From: Congeria kusceri
Taxonomy: Eukaryota > Mollusca > Bivalvia > Myida > Dreissenidae
DNA length: 64,000 bases
Assembly: GCA_027627225.1 (NCBI GenBank)
Contig: CM051026.1
Span: 5,960,415 to 6,024,414 of the forward strand
Reading direction: 5' to 3'
Below, piece after piece: positions 11,962 to 23,320 of the stretch. A program made the translations under genes and the position numbers. The notes under the pieces were generated by a model that was not told the origin of the DNA, searched no databases, and worked only from the letters and a program-made list of their open reading frames with translations. Within the stretch, counting starts at the first letter, position 1. The number at the start of each line of letters is the position of its first letter.

Positions 11962-12382
11962 GATGCAATGAAGTCGCAGAGTAGTATATACGGGACGGTA
12001 TTCGCCTTTCTACGGCAGACCTAACTCTGGCAGGGGTGGCGATTGTGGATGATGTAATCAAGTGCTAGATGGCTTCGATGTACGGACAAGGTCAGTTAAA
12101 TAAGCAGATAATGACTTTTAATAGCGAAACTTGATAGATAATGACACAGGATAACGATTTAGACGGGTTGCCTTCTCGACTTCAATTGTTATGGTTACGG
12201 GTTACGGTAGAGTGCTGTATGCTTTTGTTAATTGTGCTAAAGATCCAACGTTTTGCAATTATTTTTTACCTTGTTAATTATGCAAGTTCAAATAAGAATG
12301 TATATTAAGAACGATATAGTAAATGCTAGTATTTCCATATATGCCGTCCCGTATCTACTACTTCGCAGTTTTTGATGTAATG
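11962..12382. mobile_element. MITE with about 26-bp TIRs and a 9-bp target duplication
   Basis: The left end reads GCAGAGTAGTATATACGGGA and the right end, reverse-complemented, GCGAAGTAGTAGATACGGGA. Immediately outside lie GATGCAATG (11962-11970) and GATGTAATG (12374-12382), a 9-bp direct repeat with one mismatch. A 9-bp duplication is typical of Mutator-like elements. About 400 bases lie between, with no transposase frame. Confidence 0.7.
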
Positions 12383-12639
12383 TATTTTAATTTGTGTTCA
12401 TACAAAGCTCCCCAAAGTAAAATGTTTTGGTAATATTTTACTATTTCCATTAATTTATTGGCTGCCACACAATTTGCGATAAATGCAGAACAGCTATTTA
12501 TATCCAATTATTTTGTTATACGAATCTGTCCTCATGAATTCATTATGCTAATTATGACAAAGGTATCATTTTCAGTTATGAAAAGTGCATTTCAGTGCAT
12601 TTGTACTCGCAGGGGTGAAATATATAGTGTACACGTTTG

Positions 12640-12965
12640 CATTGGGCCCGATTTCAGGCAGGTGGGGTCAAGCGGTGCAGCTGATTTCAGGCAGATGGGA
12701 TCGAGCGTTGCAGCCTATTCCAGGCAGGTGTGATCGAGCATTGCGGCCGATTTCGGGTAGGTGAGGTCAAGCGTTTTAGCAGATTTTGCGGAGGTTGGGT
12801 TGATTTTTGCAGCCAATGTCGGAGTTGGGGTCGGGAGATGGGGCTGTTTTCAGAGAGGCATGGGTCAAGCGTTTTAGCCGATATTCGGGCAGGTGTTGTC
12901 GGTAGATGTGGCCGATTTCAAAGAGATGGGGCTCAAACTGAGCGGGCGATTTCGGGGAGGGGGGT
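12640..12965 (+). repeat. Divergent GC-rich 33-bp minisatellite
   Basis: Units such as GCTGATTTCAGGCAGATGGG plus thirteen bases repeat with a 33-bp period, clear for four to five copies and decaying afterwards. The plus strand is rich in GGG runs. Open frames here (12458-12990) follow from the triplet-compatible period. Confidence 0.8.
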
Positions 12966-13949
12966 GAAGTTGCGAAATGGAACCATCTAGGGGTGGAGTC
13001 GAGCCGATGTTTTTCGCGGAGGTCTGTTATGCCGACATGTCTTCAAGAAATCCTGCGGGACACCCAGAACCCTTTTTCAAATCAAATAGCCATGACACCA
13101 TTTTAAAAAGTGAAGAACAGTATCCGATAAACTGGATGTTTTTCTGTGTAATAATTCTAATAAGATGATTTGTGACAATAATATATATTTCTTTATGCCA
13201 TAAATTTTCTTCCCTAAACAATCAGAGAAGCATACAGTCGCCGCTTTGTCCGTCCGTCCTGTCGACTATTTGTTGATCCGTCCTCAATTTCCTCTAATAT
13301 TCCTCTCGGTATTTTTTCTCAGAAACTGATTTCTATACAATTTTACATCATCGGCATGTAGGTTTGATTGTGCCCGTTTGCTAAAATACAGTTTTGAGAT
13401 CTTTCATAATCTTCTAATTTATATAAAAAAAACAACACTTTACCCCATTTCTTTTCAATCAATTGACAAAGCTCATGAATAGGGAGCAGCCATCAGTTAT
13501 CAATGTTACTACTTGCCAACATGCATAATGTATCTGTATCTCATGACTGTGATGTTTGTATAATGACAGGTTCAATTCAAATTGTATATCAATTCATCTT
13601 CGAAGGATCTTGAATATGCCCCTACACAACACGGGTATCTCTTAATGTATATTCGCGATTATCATATATTATGCAAGCATGCTATATGTTTAAAGAGATT
13701 GTCAACCAGATGATAACTTTTTATGGTCGGTTCAGGTGCTCAGCGTATATCAGCATAACAGTTAATAAATTACATACATTTATACAATAACAACTATATG
13801 ACCCCTAAAATTAAGCATCTGTTTGTTAAGTTACCCATTCAAGTAACGAATATATCCGTACAATGGGCTTTTCCATTTAAAAAATACCGCGGATTTCCCG
13901 GTTTAGCAATATAACAAGTCGTGTGATATTTGTGCGCGAAAAGACACAT
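12966..13949. other. No recognisable feature
   Basis: Unassigned sequence; the CGTCCGTCC-like stretch around 13245 resembles other low-complexity patches (49090) but gives no clear alignment. Confidence 0.4.
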
Positions 13950-14096
13950 TTCGTGTCCTTGTTTCCCGTAAAAGGAATGATTTTCCCATGCATTATGTTT
14001 GCATGGAGAAATCATGTCGTTGTGGTCAGTAAAGTATTTTATTTTCGTGGGTCGTCTAATAAAGCTATGCTAGTGTGGTATCAAGATTGAATAATG
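13950..14096 (+). repeat. Dispersed repeat TTGTTTCCCGT family, copy 1
   Basis: Shares CTTGTTTCCCGT(A/T)A(A/C)AGGAATG, CCCATGCAT, TTTGCATGGAGAAAT, GTGGTCAGT, GGGTCGT(C/T)(T/G)AATAAA and GGTAT(C/A)A(A/G)GATTGA with 32100-32300 on the plus strand and with 46510-46775 on the minus strand. Confidence 0.7.
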
Positions 14097-14939
14097 ACAT
14101 AGTGAATGAAGGGAATATAATCTTAGTATTTAACAATGTGGTATTTAATAAATCAATATGGAACACACGTGCTCACACAATAAATGTGATACAAAATTAC
14201 AATGAATAAAAATAACTCACATTTTACAGATTACAAGTGTGTTATTAACTAATGAATACAGTTTAGTTAATATGCCATGCCGTTATGTACATTGAATTGA
14301 ACTGCTCCATCGGGGGTACACCGACTATAATTACGTACTACAGGGTGATCTGAAATATCTGATGCCATTTTAATCGTTAATAACTTATATTAACATAATT
14401 GTTTCAGACTGTTGTTTTGTTAATATACATTGCCAAGTTTAATGTAATAAATGACTAATTAAATTGTCATTCTTAAGCGGCACGCTGCTAGTTTTCCAGA
14501 AGGTAATTAACCATGGGTTACTCTAAAACAAATTATGGGTGGGCCATATATTTTTAAATAGTCCCGGAAATTCCCAGAAAATGATCTGTAACATACATGT
14601 GCTTAAACGCTCGATAGCAAAATTGTGACGAACACGTCATGCCTGCATCATTAGCTCAATATTTATCAATGGAGCTGACGTCATATTAATATGATACCAT
14701 GTAATGACGTGAATGACCTGCTTAAATCAGCATTTGAAAGTAGCTTCTTTCTTTAGTTGGAGTTCACACACACAAATTCAAAAGACTGTGAAAACCCGTT
14801 ACATATTCAACAGGTATGTTTGTCTCTGTTGTCGATTTAATTAAATTGATAAAATAAACACGGTTCATATAGATCTTTATACTAACATCATAAATATGAA
14901 TCCGAAACCAAATTATTCAATATATGCATATTGTTTTAG
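14097..14939. other. Unassigned; would be intronic in pseudogene locus 1
   Basis: Contains a perfect CRE palindrome TGACGTCA at 14676-14683. I found no remnant of the alpha/beta exon here, so that part of locus 1 is lost or too decayed to see. Confidence 0.4.
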
Positions 14940-15242
14940 AAGGCCATAGAAGCCACCATCTGCAATCCAGGTGTCATCGGATGCTTGAAAAAGAACGGTG
15001 CTCTTTAAATCTACATTGATTCAGCAGTAGCCAGTTCTGACGCTGAAAACAATGTTCGAAGCCAGTTAGGGAGACTTGACGTCGTTAAGTTTCATGTTTT
15101 GTACGAAAACAGGAATCAGATGCGCTCCTTCGAAGATTCTACGTTTGGTGGTTTCGCAAAGGGCTACACGTCACCAAAAGCCTCACTACGAGATAGAAAA
15201 AACGTGCAAAGTCATGATGCTGTAATATTTTGTTTAACGTGA
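14940..15242 (+). pseudogene. Broken peptidase exon of the trypsin-like family (locus 1)
   Basis: After an acceptor (TTGTTTTAG) a phase 0 frame aligns with the start of the locus 2 terminal exon at 28626, also phase 0. Shared landmarks are IGC(L/V)K, IYI(D/Q)S, VR(S/R)(Q/E)L and DS(T/A)FGG. A TAA at 15006-15008 interrupts the frame at codon 23, where locus 2 has a Gln. The frame then stays open until TGA at 15240-15242, which falls in the region where locus 2 has the SRHVA His block; the next codons are Lys and Gln instead of Arg and His. The rest of the peptidase is missing. By eye this is a decayed paralogue of the minus-strand gene. Confidence 0.75.
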
Positions 15243-15586
15243 AAACAATACGAAACACCAGTGTGTTTGTATACACACATAGCAAATGTGTATGCACATT
15301 ATGTTATAGATAGTGAATTAAGTTTATATTGCATGGATATAGCCATGACATGTTTTTACTTTCTATTGAATTCGAAATGTGTGTTTAGCGTGTGTTGAGT
15401 TGTTTGTGTTAAAATTTAAAATGTAGACAACAAATAACTTGATTCTGCAATGTTGATGTACTATAACTTTTCCTGATGATGTAGATGATGTGGAGCGTTT
15501 AGTGGATGGGTATATGAAGTGTATGTTTGTTTTGTTAAATACGGGTAATGCTGGTATATGCTATTTACACGCCTGTCATCCATTCA

Positions 15587-15905
15587 GTTGATACTTTTAA
15601 TAAACCTATTATAGCTGAAGAAATCCAAAAAATGATCATAAAATTAAAGAATGGAAAAGCGTCATCAGACACGACAATATAATAAATGAATTTATAAAAA
15701 GCACGTCGAGAATCATGCTCTCATTGTACTGTAGCCTGTTTAATATAATTTTAAACACCGGAGTCTTGCCTAACATCTGGTTGATTGGTGCAATAAAACC
15801 TATTTATAAAAATCAAGGTTCCAACACAGAACCAAGTAATTACCGCCCAATAACAATCCTAAGCTGCCTTGGAAAACTATTTATCCTGCTACTAACCCAA
15901 ACAGT
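15587..15905 (+). mobile_element. Decayed LINE reverse transcriptase, 5' part
   Basis: With one frameshift it translates as EEIQKMI-type helix, then LSLYCSLFNIILNTGVLPNI, AIKPIYKNQG and SNYRPITILSCLGKLF, which are reverse transcriptase block 1-2 landmarks. It breaks off after this block and resumes at 16845. Confidence 0.8.
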
Positions 15906-16844
15906 GACCTAATAAAGCGGTGACCGTATAAACTTGTTGATATCCGGCAGTAGATCACGTGACTGTGATATACCGTCAATAGGTAATCCTACGCGCCGGA
16001 TGACAACATTGTCGATAATGACACAGCATAAAGTCTACAAACCAGAGTTTTTCATAGAAACAAACTTTGTGTTGTCTAGTTTAACAGAGTTAAACAACAA
16101 ATGAGTTGTTTGTCCTCACATTCCATTTGACTGGTTAACAACAAATTCCTTCCGGTTCCATTCCGTTTCAACACACTTGAATCTGATGCAAGCGGGTTAT
16201 TCTTTGTGGATAGACTTTCTTTGGTCAACCAACAGAGCATATTCATCAAAGAAATAACCTTTTATATTATTTTATAATGAAAAGAAATAAAAAAAAAGTT
16301 ATCAAAGTTTTAACGTATAAATAAACATTTTATGATTAATTTCACTTTCAGTTACACTGTCCTCCACCCACAACTAATACTATCCGAGTAAATCGTAGAA
16401 AATTGAAAAGGGATCAATCTCGCCGTTTCCATTCGAGGCAAATATTCCATACACTTTTTATCTGAATGCTATTGCATAATATAATCCATCCAAAACACAG
16501 AAACACTCAATATTTATTCCGAGTTCATGTATTTTAAACTGCAAAACACCCGTGTTCTGATTTGACTACATTGCGTAAACTTACAACTCAAAATGAATGA
16601 CGTCGTTGGTGTGACGTAATTGAACTCTTTAAATTAATCTGGTTTAAAGCAAAAGCAGATTTACTATGTACTTGTCGTGTCTTACTGACATCAGCAAATA
16701 CGATTTATTACTATTTTACTTTTGCTCTTTGAAAAAGGTGATTAGGAAATAGAGAACTATTTTTTCCGGGTAGTACGCATTCATGCAAGCGAGTTATTAG
16801 GTCGAGGCCCGTCTAGAATTATGTTTTTTAATTAAAACTTTCAT
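15906..16844. other. Foreign segment interrupting the decayed LINE
   Basis: About 940 bases that do not read as reverse transcriptase separate the two LINE parts. Inside, ATGCAAGCG(G/A)GTTATT occurs near 16187 and again near 16784. I found no clear terminal inverted repeats, so it may be an insertion joined with a deletion of the LINE. Confidence 0.45.
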
Positions 16845-17640
16845 AAATTTGCACTTAATGTTTTAATCCAGAAACTAAGATCCAAAAAACGTAAACTATT
16901 CTGCTCATTTATTGATTTTTCTGTTGCCTTTGACTCCATTACGAGAGCAGGCCTATGGCACAAACTTATCAAATTAGGAATAAGAGGAAAGCTCTTTGAT
17001 GTCGTACGAAATATGTATTCAAACATATAATTGTGTGTTTCGTTCAATGGTAATAAATCCCCAATGTTTTACAGCTCATGTGGTGTACGGCAAGAAGAAA
17101 TGTATCATCCGATCCTGTTCTTGATGTGTATGAACGATCTTGAAGATTATTTAAAACAACATTGCTCTGGAGTTGACATTGAAATACCTTTAGGAGACAC
17201 TGTTTACTTCTTACAATTGCTTGTCCTGCTTTATGCAGATGACACAATAATATTTGGCCATAATGAGTCTTTTGCCAGCAATTGAAAAATAAAATTAATT
17301 ATACAAAAACCAAAGTTATGGTCTTTGGCACTTACCAACCAAACAAATACCGGTTTTACTTAAACGACCAGCCCCTTGAAAGAGTTAAATAATATAAATA
17401 TTAGTCTTTACTACATCATGTAGGTTTCTTCAATGTAAAAAGCATCTAATAGACAAGGCCAATAAAGCAATTTTGTATTTGCTTACACGAATTAACAAGT
17501 AAGACTTACCCATTAATTTACAAATTAAATTATTTGACCATCCGTAATACCAATCTTATACCGTATTATACCGTATTACCAATCTTAACATACGGCTGCG
17601 AAATTTGAGGGTACGAAAATTTAGATAATATCGAAAAGTT
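16845..17640 (+). mobile_element. Decayed LINE reverse transcriptase, 3' part
   Basis: Reads KKRKLFCSFIDFSVAFDS, then LWHKLIKLGIRGKLFDVVRN, CGVRQEE (for GVRQGD), a palm block LLYADDTIIFG, and downstream KTKVMVFG and Y-G-C-E-I landmarks, all with stops and shifts. The sequence differs clearly from the LINE at 42-46 kb, so it is another family. Confidence 0.8.
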
Positions 17641-17768
17641 CCTCTTTTATCCCATCATCACGCCTGCGTTGTCGAAATAACACCCCGTGGAATAAACTAA
17701 CTGTATTCCACCTTGTTGAATACAGCAAACACGCGATTTATAATGACGTAATGTTGTATATTTTTTCG

Positions 17769-17776
17769 TGACGTCA
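17769..17776. promoter_or_regulatory. Perfect CRE palindrome TGACGTCA
   Basis: One of five perfect TGACGTCA sites in the window (2476, 14676, 17769, 35569, 60428). Function unknown; known CREB/ATF binding sequence. Confidence 0.3.
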
Positions 17777-17863
17777 TTTGATATTTTTCGTGTTATTAAG
17801 TGATTTGCTATAGTTTTGTTTTTCATAATAAAGCCAGAAAATTATAGAATAAATAGCATACCA

Positions 17864-17939
17864 GGTAAGTGTTGAATACAGATACGTTTATTTGCTCGGC
17901 ACGAAAACAAAATAAACTTATCTGTATTCAACACTGACC
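17864..17939. repeat. Inverted repeat, 29-bp arms
   Basis: GGTAAGTGTTGAATACAGAT on the left pairs with ATCTGTATTCAACACTGACC on the right; the arms run 29 bases with two mismatches around an 18-base loop. A related TGTTGAATACAGC piece lies near 17715. Confidence 0.85.
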
Positions 17940-18034
17940 TAGTATTCTCTGCGAACGGCATGAGCAAACAACTATACAGGCAAACAAGTCATGCTGAAGA
18001 GCAATACACTTTTATAAATTAAACCTGATGCTGT

Positions 18035-18142
18035 CTGTCCAAAAAAGTATTAATAACAACAATTGATTTCACACAATAGTCTGATTACTCTTTAATTAAT
18101 TGTGTAACGGTAATGATATGTTTGCGTGTCAATCCAATTTAA
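18035..18142 (+). repeat. 108-bp direct repeat, left copy
   Basis: Almost identical (one difference, GTGTC versus GTGTT) to 18595-18702, beginning CTGTCCAAAAAAGTATTAAT and ending AATCCAATTTAA. Confidence 0.95.
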
Positions 18143-18594
18143 GTGAAGAACAAACAATATGACTTCGGTTTGGCAACACAAACAAGCACAGATGTTGCAA
18201 TCAAAGCGGTTAGCCCTTAGCTGAAAAATACATATCTTATCGACATTGTAATTGTGAACACTGGTGTATGTAACTATCAGTGTCAAGTGTGTAGCTATGC
18301 ACTTGTTGAGAATTTTAAAGAGTCAGAACACACATAAGGCTGGTCAAAGTGTAATAACTATATGCATGATACGTTCTTGATGTATTTCATAAATCATTCA
18401 TTCATTCGTTTTTTATGTTTAATATTGCAATTGTTGAATTAAGCTCACAATTGACAATATTGATTAGATTGTTTGATTAAAGGGCGCCAATTAAAAATCT
18501 GTTTAATAATCTTTATCTATCGCAACTACAGGTGATGTGTTAAAAAGAACATACTCTTTGCTTTAGTTGCCACTTTATATGGATTTGTTATTCA

Positions 18595-18702
18595 CTGTCC
18601 AAAAAAGTATTAATAACAACAATTGATTTCACACAATAGTCTGATTACTCTTTAATTAATTGTGTAACGGTAATGATATGTTTGCGTGTTAATCCAATTT
18701 AA
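18595..18702 (+). repeat. 108-bp direct repeat, right copy
   Basis: Second copy of the direct repeat, offset by 560 bases. The spacer codes nothing recognisable. A local duplication is simpler than an LTR pair because I see no primer-binding site, polypurine tract or target duplication. Confidence 0.95.
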
Positions 18703-19950
18703 CTGTCCATAATTAATATTGCTATTTCAATGCATTCTTACTCCGGTGCTATAAAATATGCCAAATCATTTACTGGTTCCACAACAAACTATATCTTGAT
18801 CCATATATGGTATTCGTGGTTGTGGGTACAGACAAAAAAAGCAATAAAAATGATGCATTTGTATATATAACATAAATAAAACCCCAGCAACGTTAGCAGT
18901 AGCGAAACCCTTATTACGATCATATGGCCCTTTATTTTAGGAAATATACATATTGCCAATACAACACATGACACTACGCACTACACAAGACATACCATAA
19001 CATGATTAAAACTTGCGTCACCGAAGCATTTCTTATTGGTTTAAAGGTTGCCGAACCTCGCACATGGTACTGAATTTCATATTGGTTTGAAGGCTTGCCG
19101 AACCTCACACATGGCACGGAATTATTCACACTATGCATAAACATAAACACATTTTAACCTCATAGCATTTCATTTGAAATTAAATAGTTATAAATAGAAT
19201 TGTAAATAAATTACATAGTTGACGTTTTATTTCGAATTACAATTTTATTACGTAATGGATTAACGTTTACAAGAGCAACAGAATCTAAGAAGAATTAACA
19301 GTGCATTAATAGCCAAATTGATGGTACATTGTACATGTATATGAAGTGCAAAACTTACACACACACAATAATATATATTCCATCACATTGAATTACAATA
19401 TATTTTATGATTTATCGTTTAGAATTGAACAACTTAAATTAATTAGTTTACTTAAACACATTTAAAAATATATAAAGTTTATTCTTGTGTACGTTTCGTT
19501 TGTTTTATATGTTTATTATATTGTTCGTTATTAGACATGAAACGAAATGTTATAAAGGGGTGGAACATTTTTTTACGATTTAGTTATGTTAATATTAATA
19601 AAAGACACCTACCCGAGTTGTAAGCGATTGCAAATGCATTGGTTGAAAACAAATGTTGACACTTAATCTAACCGATAATCGATATATTGGACAAAGCGCC
19701 TTTTCATAACAATCAGTCCGTAAAAGTCATATATGAAAACAGCTCACTGAATTACCTATACACGTTACAAATGTTTATATTTGTCAATCTATAGGTATAG
19801 AATGTTATACAGTAGTAATAACGAATTCAGTGTATCGCTTAATATTCATAAATGAAACTGCCGTGTTTTTCGTTTTCTTAATTTTAGTTGGTGTATCGAG
19901 CCATATCCATATACTTCTCAAACGATTTAAATTTCAAAGACAGTAGAACG
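18703..19950. other. Mostly unassigned; small duplicated block near 19033
   Basis: ATTGGTTTAAAGGTTGCCGA (19037) recurs as ATTGGTTTGAAGGCTTGCCG (19081); both continue into ACCTC(G/A)CACATGG. They look like parts of the dispersed repeat at 20089. Nothing else recognised. Confidence 0.45.
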
Positions 19951-19952
19951 AA

Positions 19953-20088
19953 ATAAATATAAGAATAATGAAACTCCAGAGACAGCACAAGGAGAGAAAC
20001 CCTTATTATCATCCAGTGACTAATTGCCTATACCATACCGGACAAAACGCACAACACAATGGTATACTAAACATGGGGTCACCTTGGA
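19953..20088 (+). repeat. Dispersed repeat (AATGAAACTCCAGAGAC family), copy 1
   Basis: Aligns with 48876-49010: AATAATGAAACTC(C/A)AGAGACA, GAGAAACCCT(T/C)ATTA, GTGAC(T/C)AATTG(C/T)CTATAC and ACAGCACAACA. A third, more divergent copy is at 21395-21640. This family continues directly into the left arm of the foldback structure. Confidence 0.7.
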
Positions 20089-20560
20089 AAGGTCAATGCT
20101 AAGCATTTGTAGTTTAAACCTGTTTAAAAGCTGGCTGAACCTCACACGTAGCCCAGAATTAATCAAAAGACACACACTTATAAATACATATGTGGTGCGT
20201 CGTGAGAAAACCGGTCTTAATGCATGTGCGTAAAGTGTCGTCCCGGATTAGCCTGTGCAGTCCGCGCAGGCTAATCTAGGACTTCACTTTCCGCTTTTTC
20301 CGCACTTTCCGCTTTTTTTGGTATTTTCTGTTTCAAGGAAGTCTCTTCTAAACATAAATACACAGTAGGCGGAAAGTGCCGTTCCGAATTAGCCTGTGCA
20401 GTCAGGGACGACACTTTACGCACATGCATTAAGTCCGGTTTTCCCACGACGCGCCTCATATGTATTTATAAGTGTGTGTCTTTTGATTAATTCTGGGCTA
20501 AGTGTGAGGTTCAGCCAGCTTTTAAACAGGTTTAAACTACAAATGCTTAGCATTGACCTT
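20089..20560. mobile_element. Foldback element, about 165-bp inverted arms
   Basis: The left arm (20089-20254) begins AAGGTCAATGCTAAGCATTT, and the right arm (20395-20560) is its reverse complement over nearly its whole length, including CACACACTTATAAATACATA and TTAATGCATGTGCGTAAAGT. About 140 bases lie between. Both arms carry the GTAAAGTGTCGTCCC repeat known to me from bivalve DNA. Either two copies inserted head to head or one copy was duplicated in inverted form. Confidence 0.9.
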
Positions 20561-20635
20561 ATGGAAGCGATAAAAGAGAATATTAATACAATTGAATTAC
20601 AATTTAATTACTCAATTATTTAATGTTTATTAGAG

Positions 20636-20796
20636 CAACACAACTGCAACTTTCTGAGGCACAGTGAAATGAAGTAAATACAAGTATCAGCTAAATCTCT
20701 GCTTGTTCAAGACCTAGCATCATAAACTACATAGTACAGATCGTCGTCGTGCATTTCAGAAAGAAGCCGTAATAGTAACAGTTGTGTGAAAGGCCT
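20636..20796 (+). repeat. Dispersed repeat CTTTCTGAGGCAC family, copy 1
   Basis: Aligns with 45888-46052: AACTTTCTGAGGCAC, GTGAATACAAGT(A/C)TCAGCT, TTCAAGACCTAGCATCATA, CAGATC(G/A)TCGTCGTGCAT and AAGAAGCCGTAATA. Confidence 0.8.
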
Positions 20797-21218
20797 GATT
20801 ACATAGCTTGGTTGTATATCCTAAACTTGTGTAATTAATTTCATTGTAATCGATAGTTTAATATTAAATGAAATATAGCCTTAATATTCATGCAGGCATA
20901 ACATTAAAAAAAAAAGTTTAAATCTACAAAACGCGAATGAAATCAAATATTAATAAATATTAAATTTAATGATTTATGCCCATGTAACGTAAACAGTTCA
21001 ACTACTAATATTATGACGCGCTTGTGGATAGGTTTTAACTTTTAAAGGGTTAGGGTTAAGGTTAGTAAAAACGTAAAACTTTCAAATCGGTTCCCTGTCA
21101 GTTTAAGGTATAGTAAAAGAATGTTTATTTACTCTATACGGAACTATATTTACACTCAATTACGGTGACGTATGTAGACAAATGGCGAAATTTGTTAGTG
21201 ATCTGTGCAAGTAGTGAG

Positions 21219-21850
21219 CATTTTGTCTGTGGCGCGATCGATATCTATAGAATAACCATATGTCTCAAGAACGACAACTATTTAACAAATTTATAACGCA
21301 GTTTTTATGGTGATCACACTTGACAGTGTATGTTTTTTGAGCGCTGTTTGTAGCATTACCGCTGGCTTAGGAACGACATATATCGACAATTCTATAAATA
21401 TAAACAAAGTAAAACTCCAGCTGCGACTCCGATGTCCTCTATATATGGCAAGTAATCGATTGCCAAAAACCAATCAGCAAATCGCAAAAACACCTAACAA
21501 ACACAAAACACGCATGAATAAAACTGGGGTCACCGCCTTGAACGGGTCAATGCAAAGCATTGAGGGTTTAAACCGGTTTCATGGGCGCCAAACGTCACGC
21601 AAAGCCCAGAATAAGACAATAAGACATTATAAACAGTGATCTCTTCACGTATTGTCTGTTACTCGATTGATATTTATAGAAAGATCACGAGTCTGAAGAA
21701 CGACTACTGTCGGCAATTTGTATAACGCATATTTTAACGGTGATCTCCCATGATATGCTCTGTTACTCGACCTCTATTTATAGAATGATCGCGTGTCTAA
21801 TGAACGATTACTGTCGACAGTTTAATAACGCCGTTTTAACGGTGGTCTTT
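21219..21850 (+). repeat. Degenerate about 104-bp tandem repeat, interrupted
   Basis: Units share GTTACTCGA, TATTTATAGAA(A/T)GATC, GAACGA(C/T)(T/A)ACTGTCG, TATAACGC and TTTTAACGGTG. Two good copies lie at 21640-21850 and a related unit at 21219-21330. The array is interrupted at about 21395-21640 by a divergent copy of the AATGAAACTCCAG/GGGGTCACC repeat. Fragments of the unit recur at 22096 and 22144. Confidence 0.6.
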
Positions 21851-22165
21851 TCCGTCCACATAATTTTCTGTTCTTATTTTTATCGCTACAAAGTCTCGAG
21901 TTCGATACCCGGTGCAGATTTCATTGCTGGTTTGCATGTTCCTTTAATACCGTTAAACCATGTTACGTTAGCTTGAATGATAACCTAAAACATAGCTTTT
22001 ATTTTGTATCTATCTGGGAACTATATTTCACTCAATTTCGTCGAACATGTTTGCTACTTAACCGTGCTAATAAAGTGGTATTTAGCTGTAATCGCTATTT
22101 ATAGAATGACCGGTTACGTGATCTTCACAGTGTATGTGACGTGACCGCTATTTATAGAATCGGTA

Positions 22166-23198
22166 GTCGATATAAAGCGGCTAACTCCAATCATGACTGG
22201 TTACATCTATTATTTGTACTGCGTAACTTAATTGCGTATTGCAGTTTGTTTTATATTAACTATTCGCTACATTGAATTGGTGTTACGGCGTTTGAATTGA
22301 AATTCATAACGTGGTGTTCTTATGTTAAAACAATTCTCAACTAAACGCACGACACTATCTTATTCTTGCGCAAAAATCAACTTAGAAAGTAAACTTTGTG
22401 ACATTTTTTTCAGATAAAACGTGTAATAATTAAACTATAACTTTATTTTATTTTCTCTCACATTACAGACGGTATTTCAACCGACATTTAAGAATGATTA
22501 TTTTTCTGATCTTTGCTTCGAAAAGGTTATGTCTAGTTAATCTGCGAGCAGGTCAAACCGGGTCGAGCATACATGTATGCATTGCAATATAATAATACAA
22601 TATAGAATTGTTCAGCATCGAACAATGTGCGAGCAAAGATTAGTTACTTTAAGATCAATGTTGCTTCCTTTTATAATAAAAATACAAATTGAAACTACAA
22701 CAAAATTCGGTTTTTGCGTTAATACTGATGTTTCTATGTAAATGGTGTGTTTTACCTAATGTTTACTATCCCACAATTCGCAAAATAAAAATTCTACAAT
22801 TTATTTGACAAATGACACCTGGAAAGCAAGCCGAAAGAATGTGAATATATGATCATGTGTCTTTTTTATAACTGCTCTTTTTTCAGCATCATTATTGAGC
22901 TTTTTAAACGGTTTTTTATCACTGAAATGTATTACATGAAAGAAGAACCATTGTTTGGAATAAAATCTAAATAGAAACAATTATTTTCAAAAGCGGAAAA
23001 CCTTGATTCTAACATGATACTGGCTATTGACTTGCTATTGACTACCTTTTTTATTGACAAAGAACACACCAATCGTTATTAAACTACCCAATAAACAACG
23101 CAAAAGGAGTCCCGATTCTGAGCGAAGCATAATAAAATATAGTTCTCATTTCAATTGCAAACATATTTGTCAAAACATGTTATAATTGAAATTATCTT
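22166..23198. other. No recognisable feature
   Basis: AT-rich; nothing supported. Confidence 0.4.
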
Positions 23199-23320
23199 TG
23201 CATTATCGTTCTTCATCGGCCAATAAACAACTCATTGTCTTTCTGAAGCCCTCTTGGTTTAATTAATAAGCATCATAACTCAAAAACGTTGTTTATTGGC
23301 CGATAAACAACGATACATTA
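23199..23320. repeat. Inverted repeat around CGGCCAATAAACAAC
   Basis: TCGGCCAATAAACAAC near 23216 faces GTTGTTTATTGGCCGA near 23289; the pairing extends imperfectly on both sides, giving arms of about 33 bases and a loop of about 54. Confidence 0.75.

Noticed and set aside
12458..12990. Overlapping 86-91-codon plus frames
   Set aside because: They run over the 33-bp GC-rich minisatellite; no splice or family evidence.
18035..18702. LTR retrotransposon with 108-bp LTRs
   Set aside because: No target duplication, primer-binding site, polypurine tract or coding content.
21875..21930. tRNA or SINE B box (AGTTCGATACCCGG)
   Set aside because: A single B-box-like word without an A box or tRNA fold; not enough to call.
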